The notes below the pieces were generated by a model, which saw only the letters and a program-made list of their open reading frames with translations, had not been told where the DNA came from and ran no database searches. DNA of 64,000 nucleotides, taken from positions 248,001 to 312,000 of the forward strand of contig CAWDLR010000003.1 of assembly GCA_963803125.1 (NCBI GenBank). The letters are read 5' to 3'. Origin of the DNA: G963675935 sp963803125. GTDB taxonomy: Bacteria; Planctomycetota; Planctomycetia; Pirellulales; Thermoguttaceae. Positions 48,655 to 56,870 of the stretch are shown here, one piece after another; position 1 is the first letter of the stretch, and each line of letters begins with the position of its first letter. The translations under genes and the position numbers were made by a program.

Positions 48655-49848
48655 CTATTGGGTGGAGGCAAGGGCCCGAGCGCGGTCGGCCAGCAATTCT
48701 CCGGCACGGCGGCATTCGCCGAGGATTTCCGCCGTCGGGCGGTAGCGGGCCCGCAGCGGCTCGCGGAGCATCTCCCAGTCGAGCCGCCGCAGGGCCGCAT
48801 CGACCGCCTCGGGGCCGCCGGGACCCCAGCCGTAGGAGCCGAAAGCCAACGCCGCCTTACCCAACGGCCGCAGCCCTTCCAGGTAGCAGAGCGTGGCCGC
48901 GGCCATCGGCATCATGCCGCGATTGAGCGTCGCGGAACCGAAGGCCACGGCCGCCGCGTCGAGCATCTCGCCGGCGATGTGCGTCAGATTCGACTGGCGG
49001 ATGGAGATCAACGACGCGCGAACGCCCGGCTGCGCGGCGCCATCGAGAATCGCCCGGGCCATTGCCGCGGTGCTCTCCCACATGCTGTCGTAGATCACCA
49101 GCACCTTCGCCTGCGGGCGATGATTGGCCCAATCGCGATAGGCGGCCAGGATCTTCGCCGGGTTCCGCCGCCAGATCACCCCGTGGCTCGGCGCGATCAT
49201 CGCCAGCGGCAGACCGGCAACCGCATCGAGGGTCTTTAGCACCGCTTTGCCGTAGGGCATGACGATGTTCGCATAATACGTCTTCGCCTCCTGCATGACG
49301 ATGGCCGCATCGACCTCATCCTCGAACCGCTCGCTGCTGGCGTAGTGCTGGCCGAAGGCGTCCATCGAAAACAGCAGCTTCTCCTCGGGCACATAAGTGG
49401 CCATCGACTCGGGCCAATGGACCATCGGCGTTTCCAGGAACCGCAGCGTCCGCCGCCCGAGCGAGATCTCCTCGCCGTTGGCGACGACTCGGATCTTCCA
49501 CGCCGACGTGTCGAAATGTTCGGCCAGCGCCGCGGCGCACTTCTTGTCGCATAGCAGCGTGGCCTGCGGCAGCGCCCGCAGCACTTGCGGCAGCCCGCCC
49601 GAATGATCCAGCTCGGCGTGGTTGCAGACGACGAACTCGATCCGCGAAGGCGCGCACAGGGCCGCGACGTTTTGCAGCAGCCGCTCGGCGAAGGGGGCCT
49701 TCACCGTATCGACCAGCGCCGTCCTCTCGTCGCGGACCAGATAGGCGTTGTAGGTCGCGCCGCGGGCGGTCTCGTAGCTGTGGAAATCGCGGATGTTCCA
49801 ATCGACGACGCCTACCCAGTCGATGTTGTCGCAGAGCGTGGTGTTCAT
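48655..49848 (-). CDS. Flavodiiron protein (A-type)
   Basis: 397 residues. The N-terminal metallo-beta-lactamase-like domain carries the diiron motif HAELDH (His77, Glu79, Asp81, His82) and later ligand residues in SMDAFGQH and APSHG. The flavodoxin-like FMN domain starts near 252 (KVLVIYDSMWESTAAMARAI) and ends GSYGWGPGG. There is no C-terminal rubredoxin or reductase domain. Such proteins reduce O2 to water or NO to N2O, protecting anaerobic or microaerobic metabolism. It lies in the metal/oxidative-stress block and is separated from the permease gene by about 40 bases. Confidence 0.92.
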   Translation of the reverse strand: MNTTLCDNIDWVGVVDWNIRDFHSYETARGATYNAYLVRDERTALVDTVKAPFAERLLQNVAALCAPSRIEFVVCNHAELDHSGGLPQVLRALPQATLLCDKKCAAALAEHFDTSAWKIRVVANGEEISLGRRTLRFLETPMVHWPESMATYVPEEKLLFSMDAFGQHYASSERFEDEVDAAIVMQEAKTYYANIVMPYGKAVLKTLDAVAGLPLAMIAPSHGVIWRRNPAKILAAYRDWANHRPQAKVLVIYDSMWESTAAMARAILDGAAQPGVRASLISIRQSNLTHIAGEMLDAAAVAFGSATLNRGMMPMAAATLCYLEGLRPLGKAALAFGSYGWGPGGPEAVDAALRRLDWEMLREPLRARYRPTAEILGECRRAGELLADRARALASTQ

Positions 49849-49891
49849 GAAGGGACTATTCTACACGTTCCCGAGCCCTTGGAAAATAGGG

Positions 49892-51193
49892 TTAGAGGAT
49901 GGTCTTCGTAGCGTAACCGGCGTCAACCACCGCGGCGGCAAGCTGCTCGGCGCGCAAGTGTTCGCCTCGAACGACCGCTGTGCCCTTGCCGAGGTCAACT
50001 TCGACCGATGCCACGCCGTGACACTTCCGCAGCGCGCCGCTCACGGTGGCAACGCAATGGCTGCAAGTCATGCCGTTGACGGCGAGCACAAGCTGTTGCG
50101 AAGGCCCGCCTGACTGGTGCGCATGGCCCTCGCTGACCTCTGCGGCCTTTTTCCGCTTCGGCAGGTACGCGGCGAGATACGAGTAGGCGAGCACCGCCAG
50201 CAGCAGGAGTGCCCAAAAAGCGGAAACCCAACTGCCGTGCATGGCAGCGTGGCTTTCCTCGCTCAAGTCCGGCACCTTGACTTGCAAGGTCGGCAGCAGC
50301 CAGTCGAGCAGCAGTCCGGCGGCGACCGCGCTGAGGACGATCGTCAGCAAATAGAGAAGAACCGTGCGCCGGCCGAGCAGTTTCCAGATCGTGGTGATCG
50401 TGGCGGCGTTCGAGGCCGGGCCGGCGATCAAGAACGCCAACACCGCGCCCGGCGAGGCCCCCGCGTGGATCAGCCCCGCGGCAATCGGCACCGAGGCCGA
50501 CGCGCAGACGTAAATCGGAATGCCCAAGGCCATCATCAAGAGAATCGAGAGGATGCCGCCGCCAAGGTAGGGCTTCCACTGGTCGCTCGGCAAAAAGGCT
50601 GTAATTGCGCCGGCGATCACCACGCCGCCCAACAACGGCAGACCAACGTCGCGGGGCAGCGTTACGAAACCGTACTCCAGCGCCCGCCAGACGATGTTCC
50701 GCCGCGAGCCTTCCGGCGAGCAGCAGCTCTCGTGGCACTCCGCTGGCGGCTCTGCGGCATGGTCCCCCAGTCCATTCGATTGAGCGAAGAGCATCACCAG
50801 CAGCCCGCCCAAAAGACCGGTGGCCAGGGCGATGATCGGACGATAGACGGCAAAGGCCGTTCCCAGCAGGGCGTAGGTGATGGCAATGCTGTCCATGCCG
50901 GTTTGCGGCGTGGAGAGCAGAAAGGATGTGGCGGCGGCGCGGCTGGCCCCGTGCCGGCGGAACGACGCCGCCACCGGAATCACCCCGCACGAACACAACG
51001 GCAGCGGCACGCCGAACAAGGCCGCTTTGACCACCGGCCCAAAGCCCCGCCCGCCCAAGTGCCGCTCGATGAACTCCGGCGAGATGCAGATCGAGAGGAT
51101 GCCCGCCATCAGAAAGCCGAACAGCAGGTAAGGCGCCATTTCGCCCAACACGCCCCAGCTTTCCGACGCCACTTTGCTGACGATCTGAACCAT
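49892..51193 (-). CDS. SO_0444/YraQ-type permease with C-terminal heavy-metal-associated domain
   Basis: 433 residues from ATG 51193. Membrane part of about nine helices with the DUF318-type signature segments VPLPLCSCGVIPVAAS (Cys-rich), STPQTGMDSIAI, GIPIYVCASASVPIAAG and LIAGPASNAATI. The middle cytosolic loop carries CHESCCSPEG. The C-terminus (about 360-433) is a ferredoxin-fold HMA domain with the metal site GMTCSHC. Related permeases are linked to copper/zinc or arsenic efflux. The fused HMA domain suggests the substrate metal, or its chaperone domain, is built in. Two bases downstream of the small regulator gene, so co-transcribed. Confidence 0.82.
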   Translation of the reverse strand: MVQIVSKVASESWGVLGEMAPYLLFGFLMAGILSICISPEFIERHLGGRGFGPVVKAALFGVPLPLCSCGVIPVAASFRRHGASRAAATSFLLSTPQTGMDSIAITYALLGTAFAVYRPIIALATGLLGGLLVMLFAQSNGLGDHAAEPPAECHESCCSPEGSRRNIVWRALEYGFVTLPRDVGLPLLGGVVIAGAITAFLPSDQWKPYLGGGILSILLMMALGIPIYVCASASVPIAAGLIHAGASPGAVLAFLIAGPASNAATITTIWKLLGRRTVLLYLLTIVLSAVAAGLLLDWLLPTLQVKVPDLSEESHAAMHGSWVSAFWALLLLAVLAYSYLAAYLPKRKKAAEVSEGHAHQSGGPSQQLVLAVNGMTCSHCVATVSGALRKCHGVASVEVDLGKGTAVVRGEHLRAEQLAAAVVDAGYATKTIL

Positions 51194-51195
51194 GA

Positions 51196-51465
51196 CTACG
51201 GATGATCGAAGACCATCCGTTTTACCTCCACGCCCTGGATGGCCGACAGCCGTTGGCCGAAGGCGTCGGCTTGTCGCTGGTCGCCGAGAAACTCGACCAG
51301 CAGCAATCCGTTGGGCGAACAATAGCCCTCGTGGACGTCGTGCAGGCCGAGCCTCGTTTTGATGTTGTCGCCATATTCGGTCAACACGCTCTGCACGGTC
51401 GGGGCATGCTCCCCCCGCTCAAGCACGTGGATGCCGAAAATCATGTGCGGCATGACGGATGTCAT
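51196..51465 (-). CDS. Small ferredoxin-fold regulator, TM1266/NikR C-terminal-like
   Basis: 89 residues. The pattern HAPTVQSVLTEYGDNIKTRLGLHD, then LLLVEFLGDQRQADAFGQRL and GVEVKRMVFDH resembles the TM1266-like putative iron-only hydrogenase regulators and the nickel-binding C-terminal domain of NikR. There is no DNA-binding part. His residues near 7, 13, 20 and 42 and a Cys at 49 could bind metal. Start ATG 51465, preceded by AGGGAG at good spacing. It ends 2 bases before the permease start, which suggests a metal-sensing or accessory role for that permease. Confidence 0.65.
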   Translation of the reverse strand: MTSVMPHMIFGIHVLERGEHAPTVQSVLTEYGDNIKTRLGLHDVHEGYCSPNGLLLVEFLGDQRQADAFGQRLSAIQGVEVKRMVFDHP

Positions 51466-51500
51466 GACAATTCTCCCTGTTAATTATACCCGCTTTTGCT

Positions 51501-51609
51501 CTGGTTCCCACGCTCCGCGTGGGAACCGCGTCTCCCCGACGCTCCGCGTCCACACGAGCAGCGCGGGGCCCTGTCGCCGGTCCGTTCCCACGCGGAGCGT
51601 GGGAACCAG
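51501..51609. repeat. Inverted-repeat element (26-bp arms) between peroxiredoxin and regulator genes
   Basis: Left arm 51501-51526 (CTGGTTCCCACGCTCCGCGT then GGGAAC) and right arm 51584-51609 are perfect reverse complements. Each arm is itself a hairpin around the CGC core. The 57 bases between hold another partial copy of the core (GACGCTCCGCGTCC). It has the form of a miniature palindromic element. Confidence 0.85.
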
Positions 51610-51626
51610 GACCGAATTATACCGCC

Positions 51627-52217
51627 TCACTTCTCGTGCTTGGCCAAGTAGGAGGCCACCCCCTCGGCGGTCGGCTTCATTGCCTCTTCGCCCTGGTGCC
51701 AGTTGGCCGGGCAAACGTCGCCGTGCTCCTCGTGGAATTGCAGGGCGTCGAGCACGCGGACCGCCTCGTCGACGCTGCGGCCGATCGGCAGGTCGTTGAT
51801 CAGGGCGTGACGAACGATCCCCTTCTTGTCGATCAGGAACAGCCCGCGCAGGGCGACGCCGCCGTCGAGCAGCACGCCGTAGTCCCGCGAAATCTGCTTG
51901 CTGAGATCGGAAATCAGCGGGTACTGGATCGGGCCGATGCCGCCCTGCTTCCGCGGCGTGTTCTTCCAGGCCAGGTGCGTGAAGTGCGAATCGACCGAGC
52001 AGCCCAGCACCTGCGTGTTCTTCTTCTGGAACTTCGCCAGCGCCGCGTCGAAGGCGATGATCTCCGACGGGCAGACGAAGGTGAAATCGAGCGGATAGAA
52101 GAACAGCAGCACGTACTTGCCGCGATACGACGACAGTTTCACCTCGGCGAACGAGTTGTCGGGCATGACCGCCTGGGCAGTGAAATCGGGGGCCGGTTTC
52201 GTCACCAGAGTACACAT
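51627..52217 (-). CDS. 2-Cys peroxiredoxin (AhpC/Prx1 type)
   Basis: 196 residues. Peroxidatic Cys49 lies in DFTFVCPSE, and the resolving Cys169 in HGDVCPANWHQG. KYVLLFFYPLDFTF and GGIGPIQYPLISD are typical of the typical-2-Cys group. It reduces hydrogen peroxide and organic peroxides using thioredoxin or AhpF-like donors. It follows the Fur-type regulator and ferritin genes in the same direction with a 72-base gap, so a shared peroxide/iron response is likely. Confidence 0.95.
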   Translation of the reverse strand: MCTLVTKPAPDFTAQAVMPDNSFAEVKLSSYRGKYVLLFFYPLDFTFVCPSEIIAFDAALAKFQKKNTQVLGCSVDSHFTHLAWKNTPRKQGGIGPIQYPLISDLSKQISRDYGVLLDGGVALRGLFLIDKKGIVRHALINDLPIGRSVDEAVRVLDALQFHEEHGDVCPANWHQGEEAMKPTAEGVASYLAKHEK

Positions 52218-52289
52218 GTAAGAGTCCCTTTCATCCGGTTCTTTGGAAATGTCGAAGAAATCCCGTTTGCCTCTTCCTGTTCTTCCGCT

Positions 52290-52784
52290 TTATCCCGCCG
52301 AGCGTTTGCCCAGCTCCTGGTCGAGCAGGTAAAGCCCGACGCCGTTGTCACCGACGCGTTTCAGTTGGGCGACGATCAACTGGGCGTTGGCCTCCTCTTC
52401 GACCTGCTCGCGGCAGAACCATTCGAGGAAATCGTGGCCGGCGCCGTCCTTCTCGATCGCCACCAGCGTGAACAACTCGTTGATCATGCCGGTGATCTTG
52501 ATCTCGTGCTTGTAGGCTTCCTCGAAAACCTCCAGCGGCGACTTCCACTCGGTCTTGGGGGCCTCGATCTGCGTCAACGTCACCCGGCCGCTGCGGTCGT
52601 TGATGAAATCGAAGAAGCGCATCGCATGGGCCTTCTCTTCGTTGGCCTGGATGTTCATCCAGTGGGCCATGCCTTTGAGGTCTTTCGCCTCGAAATAGGC
52701 CGCCATCGACAGGTACAGGTACGACGAAAACAGTTCGGCGTTGATCTGCTTGTTGAAGGCGTCTTGAACTTTCTGACTCAACAT
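52290..52784 (-). CDS. Non-heme ferritin
   Basis: 164 residues, the standard ferritin length, with a four-helix bundle plus a short fifth helix. The ferroxidase-centre residues are visible: Glu17 (NAELFSSYLYL), Glu50 and His53 (ANEEKAHAM), and Glu in VAIEKDGAGHDFLEWF and EQVEEEANA. It stores iron and limits Fenton chemistry. Between the Fur-type gene (27-base gap) and peroxiredoxin, all leftward; probably one operon. Confidence 0.95.
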   Translation of the reverse strand: MLSQKVQDAFNKQINAELFSSYLYLSMAAYFEAKDLKGMAHWMNIQANEEKAHAMRFFDFINDRSGRVTLTQIEAPKTEWKSPLEVFEEAYKHEIKITGMINELFTLVAIEKDGAGHDFLEWFCREQVEEEANAQLIVAQLKRVGDNGVGLYLLDQELGKRSAG

Positions 52785-52811
52785 GATCGGGCTCCTATTC
52801 TTTCTTCTTGG

Positions 52812-53210
52812 TTAAGGCGAATCCTGGCACTGCGGACAGACGCCGAAAAACTCGATTCGGTGTCCGAGGACGCAGTAACCGTTGAAATCATGCTTCATAC
52901 CCCCCAAAAGATCAAGCGGGGGGCCGTGAATATCGTCCACCCGGCCACACTTCACGCAACGGACGTGATAGTGGGGAGTGAGATTGCCATCGAAGCGGGC
53001 CTCTCCGCCGCCGAACTCCAGCTTTCGTATTATGCCCGCGCGGGTCAACAGATCGAGGTTCCGATAGACGGTTCCGAGGCTGATTCTTGGCAGCCGCCCT
53101 CGGACGATCTCATACAACCCAACCGCGGTGGGGTGCGAGGTGAGTTTTTGGAGTTCCTCCAAAATCACTTGACGTTGTCGGGAATGGCGTGGCGAAATGC
53201 GGCTGTTCAT
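52812..53210 (-). CDS. Fur-family transcriptional regulator (PerR-like)
   Basis: 132 residues from ATG 53210. The winged-helix DNA-binding part includes SHPTAVGLYEIV and SLGTVYRNLDLLTRAG. The metal-binding part has HYH (80-82), structural Cys pairs CVKC (85-88) and CPQC (125-128). It is immediately upstream of ferritin and peroxiredoxin genes, and a perfect AT-rich 7-7-7 palindrome lies 19 bases before its start. Target genes and Cys pairs favour a PerR-type peroxide sensor, but Fur cannot be excluded from sequence. Confidence 0.88.
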   Translation of the reverse strand: MNSRISPRHSRQRQVILEELQKLTSHPTAVGLYEIVRGRLPRISLGTVYRNLDLLTRAGIIRKLEFGGGEARFDGNLTPHYHVRCVKCGRVDDIHGPPLDLLGGMKHDFNGYCVLGHRIEFFGVCPQCQDSP

Positions 53211-53228
53211 GGCTGTTAATCTCACTAC

Positions 53229-53249
53229 TAATAACTATTACTGTTATTA
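53229..53249. promoter_or_regulatory. Putative Fur/PerR operator
   Basis: TAATAAC, TATTACT, GTTATTA: perfect 7-bp inverted repeat with 7 bases between, in a markedly AT-rich island of an otherwise GC-rich window. The known Fur and PerR boxes are AT-rich 7-1-7 inverted repeats, so the spacing here differs. The site lies 19 bases before the Fur-type gene start, where autoregulation would be expected. Inferred from sequence only. Confidence 0.6.
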
Positions 53250-53410
53250 TCGGAAAGTCAAGCCCGCAGCGAGAGAATTTTGGAATCGGCGATGCGACAG
53301 TCTGGGCCGTGCGAAATGAGGCGAAAGGTCGGCCCGTTGGGCCGATAGCCAGGCGTGCGTGCCACCTTCACCAGGGCGTCACCCTGGCCTGGGGGAACTG
53401 CCGGTGAAGA

Positions 53411-53758
53411 TCACAAAACTGGCGGCGGGCGAACGCGCGTCACCCTGGGTCTGGGGGAACTGCCGTCCCGTTGCGGCCGGCTGTCGAGAGCTTTGGCTTT
53501 GGATACGACGAGATCGTCGTAGACATCCATTTCCGGATCGTCCCAGCCGGCGCGCTTTCCAAACTGCTGAAGCTGAAATAGTCGCTCCTGTTCGGTCACC
53601 GGGTCTTCCTCAAATAGAGATTTGAACCGCTCGTAGACGTCTGCTTTGACTAGTACGAACGATGCTCTCTCGGCAGGATCGCAAACTCGCACCGGAACCT
53701 CGTTTCCCCGCGTCACGTCGGCCCACTGCGCTTCGGTTAGATGGATTGGCATCGGCAA
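53411..53758 (-). CDS. Small antitoxin-like protein
   Basis: 115 residues. The core (MPIHLTEAQWADVTRGNEVP, VRVCDPAERASFVLVKADVY, ERFKSL) looks like a common small planctomycete protein that resembles antitoxin-type regulators, and GKRAGWDDPEMDVYDDL is its usual end. The last 20 residues (RPQRDGSSPRPRVTRVRPPP) are read from repeat-like DNA at 53390-53460 (the CTGGGGGAACTGCCG motif occurs twice), so the original stop was probably lost. No toxin gene next to it. Confidence 0.55.
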   Translation of the reverse strand: MPMPIHLTEAQWADVTRGNEVPVRVCDPAERASFVLVKADVYERFKSLFEEDPVTEQERLFQLQQFGKRAGWDDPEMDVYDDLVVSKAKALDSRPQRDGSSPRPRVTRVRPPPVL

Positions 53759-53861
53759 AACCTCAACAATCTGATCGTATCCACTCCCACCCCATGTGTC
53801 AACAAAGTGAACGGCATTGTGAGAAGGGACAGGACGCAGACGCTTTTCATCCGATTGACCG

Positions 53862-53898
53862 CTGCCGACTCACATTGACTGCTGCCGACTCACTCGCT
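53862..53898. repeat. CTGCCGACTCA-type short repeats
   Basis: GCTGCCGACTCACATTGACT followed by GCTGCCGACTCACT: two direct units related to the CTGCCGAC arrays at 5116-5602 and 48076-48135. Confidence 0.5.
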
Positions 53899-53909
53899 TC
53901 CACGCGTGC

Positions 53910-54097
53910 CTTTTCCCTAGCCCAGGCGTTCACGCCTGGGACGCGAGGCCAGTACGATAGTCTCCTTTTCTCTCACAGCCCCTTTAGGGGCGATAATGGC
54001 GAAAACGCCGGGTGTCGCCCCTAAAGGGGCTCGGAGGAAAGGATGAAAGATCCTCCCACCATCTTCCCAGGCGTAAACGCCTGGGTTAGCGAAAAGG
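53910..54097. repeat. Compound nested inverted-repeat element
   Basis: Outer hairpins CCCAGGCGTTCACGCCTGGG (53921-53940) and CCCAGGCGTAAACGCCTGGG (54066-54085) are flanked by complementary AGGGAAAAG/CGAAAAG sequence. Inside them, arms AGCCCCTTTAGGGGCGA (53977-53993) and TCGCCCCTAAAGGGGCT (54015-54031) pair exactly. The nested symmetry and lack of coding sequence suggest a non-autonomous mobile element, occupying most of the gap between two genes. Confidence 0.8.
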
Positions 54098-54122
54098 AAC
54101 GGGGGAGTTGTCTCGGTTCCAT

Positions 54123-54557
54123 CTAGGTGCCGCCGTCCGATTCGACCTGCCTGAGACGCGGTGCAACCTCATCCTGCCATAACTTGCTCTGCGACGGGTG
54201 AAACTCGCGGTTCTCCATCTCAGAGAAGAGTGCGGCGATCTGCTTCGCCGTTAGCGGAATCTCTTTCAAGGAGTAGTCCGGCCGGAGCGCATACACTGCT
54301 TGCTTGCTGAGGCTTGGGCTAACCGCGTGTCCGTGAATCGTTGTGAGCAGATTGAGACCGGACTGACTCGTGGTTCCTCCGCCACGTTTTGCGGTCCAGG
54401 CAATTACGAACAGTAGACGCCCTTGTGGATCGCGTTGGGTAACGACCTCGGTCATTGTGGAGCGATCGGTATTACCGTACGATCCACATGAACTGCCACC
54501 GTAGCGCTGACAACCGACCAATAGTAGAAAAACCGCCGCGATGATGATGCGTCTCAT
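54123..54557 (-). CDS. Putative lipoprotein
   Basis: 144 residues from ATG 54557. The N-terminus MRRIIIAAVFLLLVGCQ has a clear lipobox (LLVGC), so the mature protein would start at Cys16 and be lipid-anchored. The mature part shows VTQRDPQGRLLFVIAWTAKR and ends Arg/Glu-rich; no known domain recognised. It starts 10 bases after the end of the sigma-54 regulator gene upstream and may be transcribed with it. Confidence 0.6.
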   Translation of the reverse strand: MRRIIIAAVFLLLVGCQRYGGSSCGSYGNTDRSTMTEVVTQRDPQGRLLFVIAWTAKRGGGTTSQSGLNLLTTIHGHAVSPSLSKQAVYALRPDYSLKEIPLTAKQIAALFSEMENREFHPSQSKLWQDEVAPRLRQVESDGGT

Positions 54558-54567
54558 GGCTGGGGTC

Positions 54568-55971
54568 TCATAGCCCGAATTCCTTGATCTTCCGATACAA
54601 CGTCCGTTCACCGATGCCGAGCATTTTGGCGGCCTCTTCACGGTTGCCGGCGGTTAAGCGGAGGGTTTCGGAGAGGAAGAGCTTTTCCAATTCGGTCAGC
54701 GGCTTGCCGACCAGCGCCGTCAGCGAAGCGGTCGAGGCCTCGCCGGACGGCTCGGCGGGGGCGGAAAACTCCTCGGGCAGGTCGTCGCTATCGAGCAGGC
54801 CGTCGTAATCGACCACCACCATGCTCTCCACCACGTTGCGAAGCTGGCGCACGTTGCCCGGCCAATCGAAACCGAGCAGCTTCCGCCGCGCGGCCGGCGA
54901 CATGCCGCGGATCTGCTTGCCGTGCCGAGCGGAGAATTGGCGGATGAAATAGTCGATCAGAATTGGGATGTCCTGGCTCCGCTCGCGCAGCGTCGGCAGG
55001 CGGATCGTCACCACCTTGAGCCGATGATACAGGTCGCTGCGGAACGTGCCGGCCTCGATCGAATCCTCCAGGTGCCGGTTGGTGGCCGAGAGGATTCGCA
55101 CGTTCACTTTGATCGGATGGTTCGAGCCGACGCGGGTAATCTCGCCGTTCTCCAGCACGCGGAGCAGCTTGATCTGCGTGGCCAAGGGCATGTCGCCGAC
55201 CTCGTCGAGGAACATCGTGCCGCCGTGGGCGTACTCGAACTTGCCCACGCGATCGGCCGAGGCATCGGTGAACGCCCCCTTCACGTGGCCGAACAGTTCG
55301 CTCTCCAAAATGTTCTCGCTCAAAGCCGCACAGTTGAGGGCCACGAACGGCTTGTTCTTCCGCGGGCTGTTTTGATGGATCGCCTGGGCGACGAGTTCTT
55401 TGCCGGTGCCGGTTTCGCCCTGGATCAGCACGCTGGCGTTAGTGGGGGCGATGCGTTTGAGCCGCTCGATCACGTCGCGCATTTGTGGGCTGTCGCCGAC
55501 GACCCCCTCGAAGCCGAAGCGCTCGTCGAGGCGGCGTTTCAGTTCGAGATTGGTGCGTTTCAGCCGCGAGCTTTCCACGGCCTTCTCGGCGCTGGCCCGA
55601 AGCTGGGCGATATCCAACGGCTTCAAGAGATAATTGAAGGCCCCGTTGCGCATCGCCTCGACGGCCGAGGCGACCGTGCCGTGGCCGGTCATGAGGATGA
55701 CTTCGGCGTCGGGCTGCTCGGCCTTCGAGCGGGCGAGGATGCCCAGGCCGTCGATGTCGCTCATCACCAGATCGGTGATCACCAGATCGTAGGGCGTCTC
55801 CTCGATCAGCCGCGCCCCCTCGTTGCCCGAGGCGGCCACGCGGCAGCGGAAGCCGACGCGCTCCAGGCTTTCGGCCACGGTCTCGGCGTGCGACTGGTCG
55901 TTGTCGATGATGAGGACTTCGGCGGGCGGATCGAATTGATGGTTCGTCGGTTTGGTTTCAGCGGCGGTCAT
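54568..55971 (-). CDS. Sigma-54-dependent response regulator (NtrC family)
   Basis: 467 residues from ATG 55971. The receiver domain (about 18-135) has the phospho-acceptor Asp in DLVITDLVMSD and the conserved Lys in LLKPLD. The AAA+ domain (about 157-395) has Walker A GETGTGKE, the sigma-54 loop as GAFTDA (a variant of GAFTGA), Walker B MFLDEVGDMP and the arginine-finger region. The C-terminal Fis-type HTH is NREEAAKMLGIGERTLYRKI. It activates sigma-54 promoters on phosphorylation. The partner histidine kinase is not in this window. Confidence 0.93.
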   Translation of the reverse strand: MTAAETKPTNHQFDPPAEVLIIDNDQSHAETVAESLERVGFRCRVAASGNEGARLIEETPYDLVITDLVMSDIDGLGILARSKAEQPDAEVILMTGHGTVASAVEAMRNGAFNYLLKPLDIAQLRASAEKAVESSRLKRTNLELKRRLDERFGFEGVVGDSPQMRDVIERLKRIAPTNASVLIQGETGTGKELVAQAIHQNSPRKNKPFVALNCAALSENILESELFGHVKGAFTDASADRVGKFEYAHGGTMFLDEVGDMPLATQIKLLRVLENGEITRVGSNHPIKVNVRILSATNRHLEDSIEAGTFRSDLYHRLKVVTIRLPTLRERSQDIPILIDYFIRQFSARHGKQIRGMSPAARRKLLGFDWPGNVRQLRNVVESMVVVDYDGLLDSDDLPEEFSAPAEPSGEASTASLTALVGKPLTELEKLFLSETLRLTAGNREEAAKMLGIGERTLYRKIKEFGL

Positions 55972-56048
55972 GCCCGTGATGATAACGTATCGGCGGAAAA
56001 CCGGCCAGAACCGCCACTGGGGGGCGACAAACATCGTCGCCAACCGCA

Positions 56049-56519
56049 TCAGCGTGCGGGAAGCGGGGCCGTTACACGTTCCAAAGTGACCAGCCCCATC
56101 CCGTCTCCCGCTTGAGTCTTGAATGCTGTGGGTCGCTGGGCAGGGTTTTGGCCAAAGATGTTGAGGCACAACGTAAGCACCCCTTTTTTCAGGGAATAGA
56201 TCCCGGCATGAATCTTCCCTTTGCTCGGGCCGCTCGGGGGAATCACGTCAATCGCCTTCGGCCTCTTGCTGGCGTCCACTCTGAACTTGTTCTTCGGGTC
56301 CGCGGCGCCTGATTTGACGGCGAAAATCTCGTCTCCCTCGACCACGATCTTCAGTTCTTTCACCTGATCGGCAGGCGACTTCTCTCCGTTGGCTTCGATG
56401 GCAACGGCTTGCCAGGTTCCCTGCAATTTCTTGACCTCGTCCAGCCCGTTGTCGCCGGCAACAGCGATCACCGCAGCGAATGAGCACACGACGAAGGCGG
56501 ACAGCACGCGACTTAACAT
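56049..56519 (-). CDS. Secreted TIGR03067-type protein
   Basis: 156 residues with a signal peptide (MLSRVLSAFVVCSFAAVIAVA). The mature protein has LQGTWQAVAIEANGEKSPAD, a central segment ending AVKSG, and DVIPPSGPSKGKIHAGIYSL, the pattern of the planctomycete TIGR03067 family (a lipocalin-like beta barrel by appearance). Function unknown. Start at 56519, with TTCCTCCTC in + orientation just upstream, i.e. a GAGGAGGAA ribosome binding site. Confidence 0.72.
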   Translation of the reverse strand: MLSRVLSAFVVCSFAAVIAVAGDNGLDEVKKLQGTWQAVAIEANGEKSPADQVKELKIVVEGDEIFAVKSGAADPKNKFRVDASKRPKAIDVIPPSGPSKGKIHAGIYSLKKGVLTLCLNIFGQNPAQRPTAFKTQAGDGMGLVTLERVTAPLPAR

Positions 56520-56870
56520 CGGTATTTCCTCCTCGATGGTACAAGGTTCTGCGATCTAATCGCACGGGCGGAACGCCCGGCAGCCCTCTGACGGTTTATC
56601 GTGTCCGCAAGAACGAGCCAGAGCCGCAAGCCCGGCGGGTCCGGGCCGTGGAGCCACTTTTTGCTCGGCGCACTCTAACGAATGGCCTGCAACGGATCAA
56701 TCCGAGATCGGTAGAATCGAGGCGGAGAGGCGGAGACGCTGCCAGAGGGCAGCCGACCAAAACCGCCGCGGCACAGAGGCGCGGAGGATGCTTGCATGTG
56801 TTCCGCTTTACGTGGCCGCGAGCGCACGGTACAATACCGACGGGTGGTGAGGTTCGTCGAGGAATGCGAA
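56520..56870. other. Divergent intergenic region
   Basis: About 350 bases between the leftward TIGR03067 gene and the rightward Uma2 gene. It contains a GC-rich imperfect palindrome (AGCCCGGCGGGTCCGGGCC near 56630) and no recognisable gene. Confidence 0.45.

Noticed and set aside
48653..48800. Small minus-strand frame 48558-48800 as a gene
   Set aside because: Overlaps the flavodiiron gene end and has no protein-like pattern.
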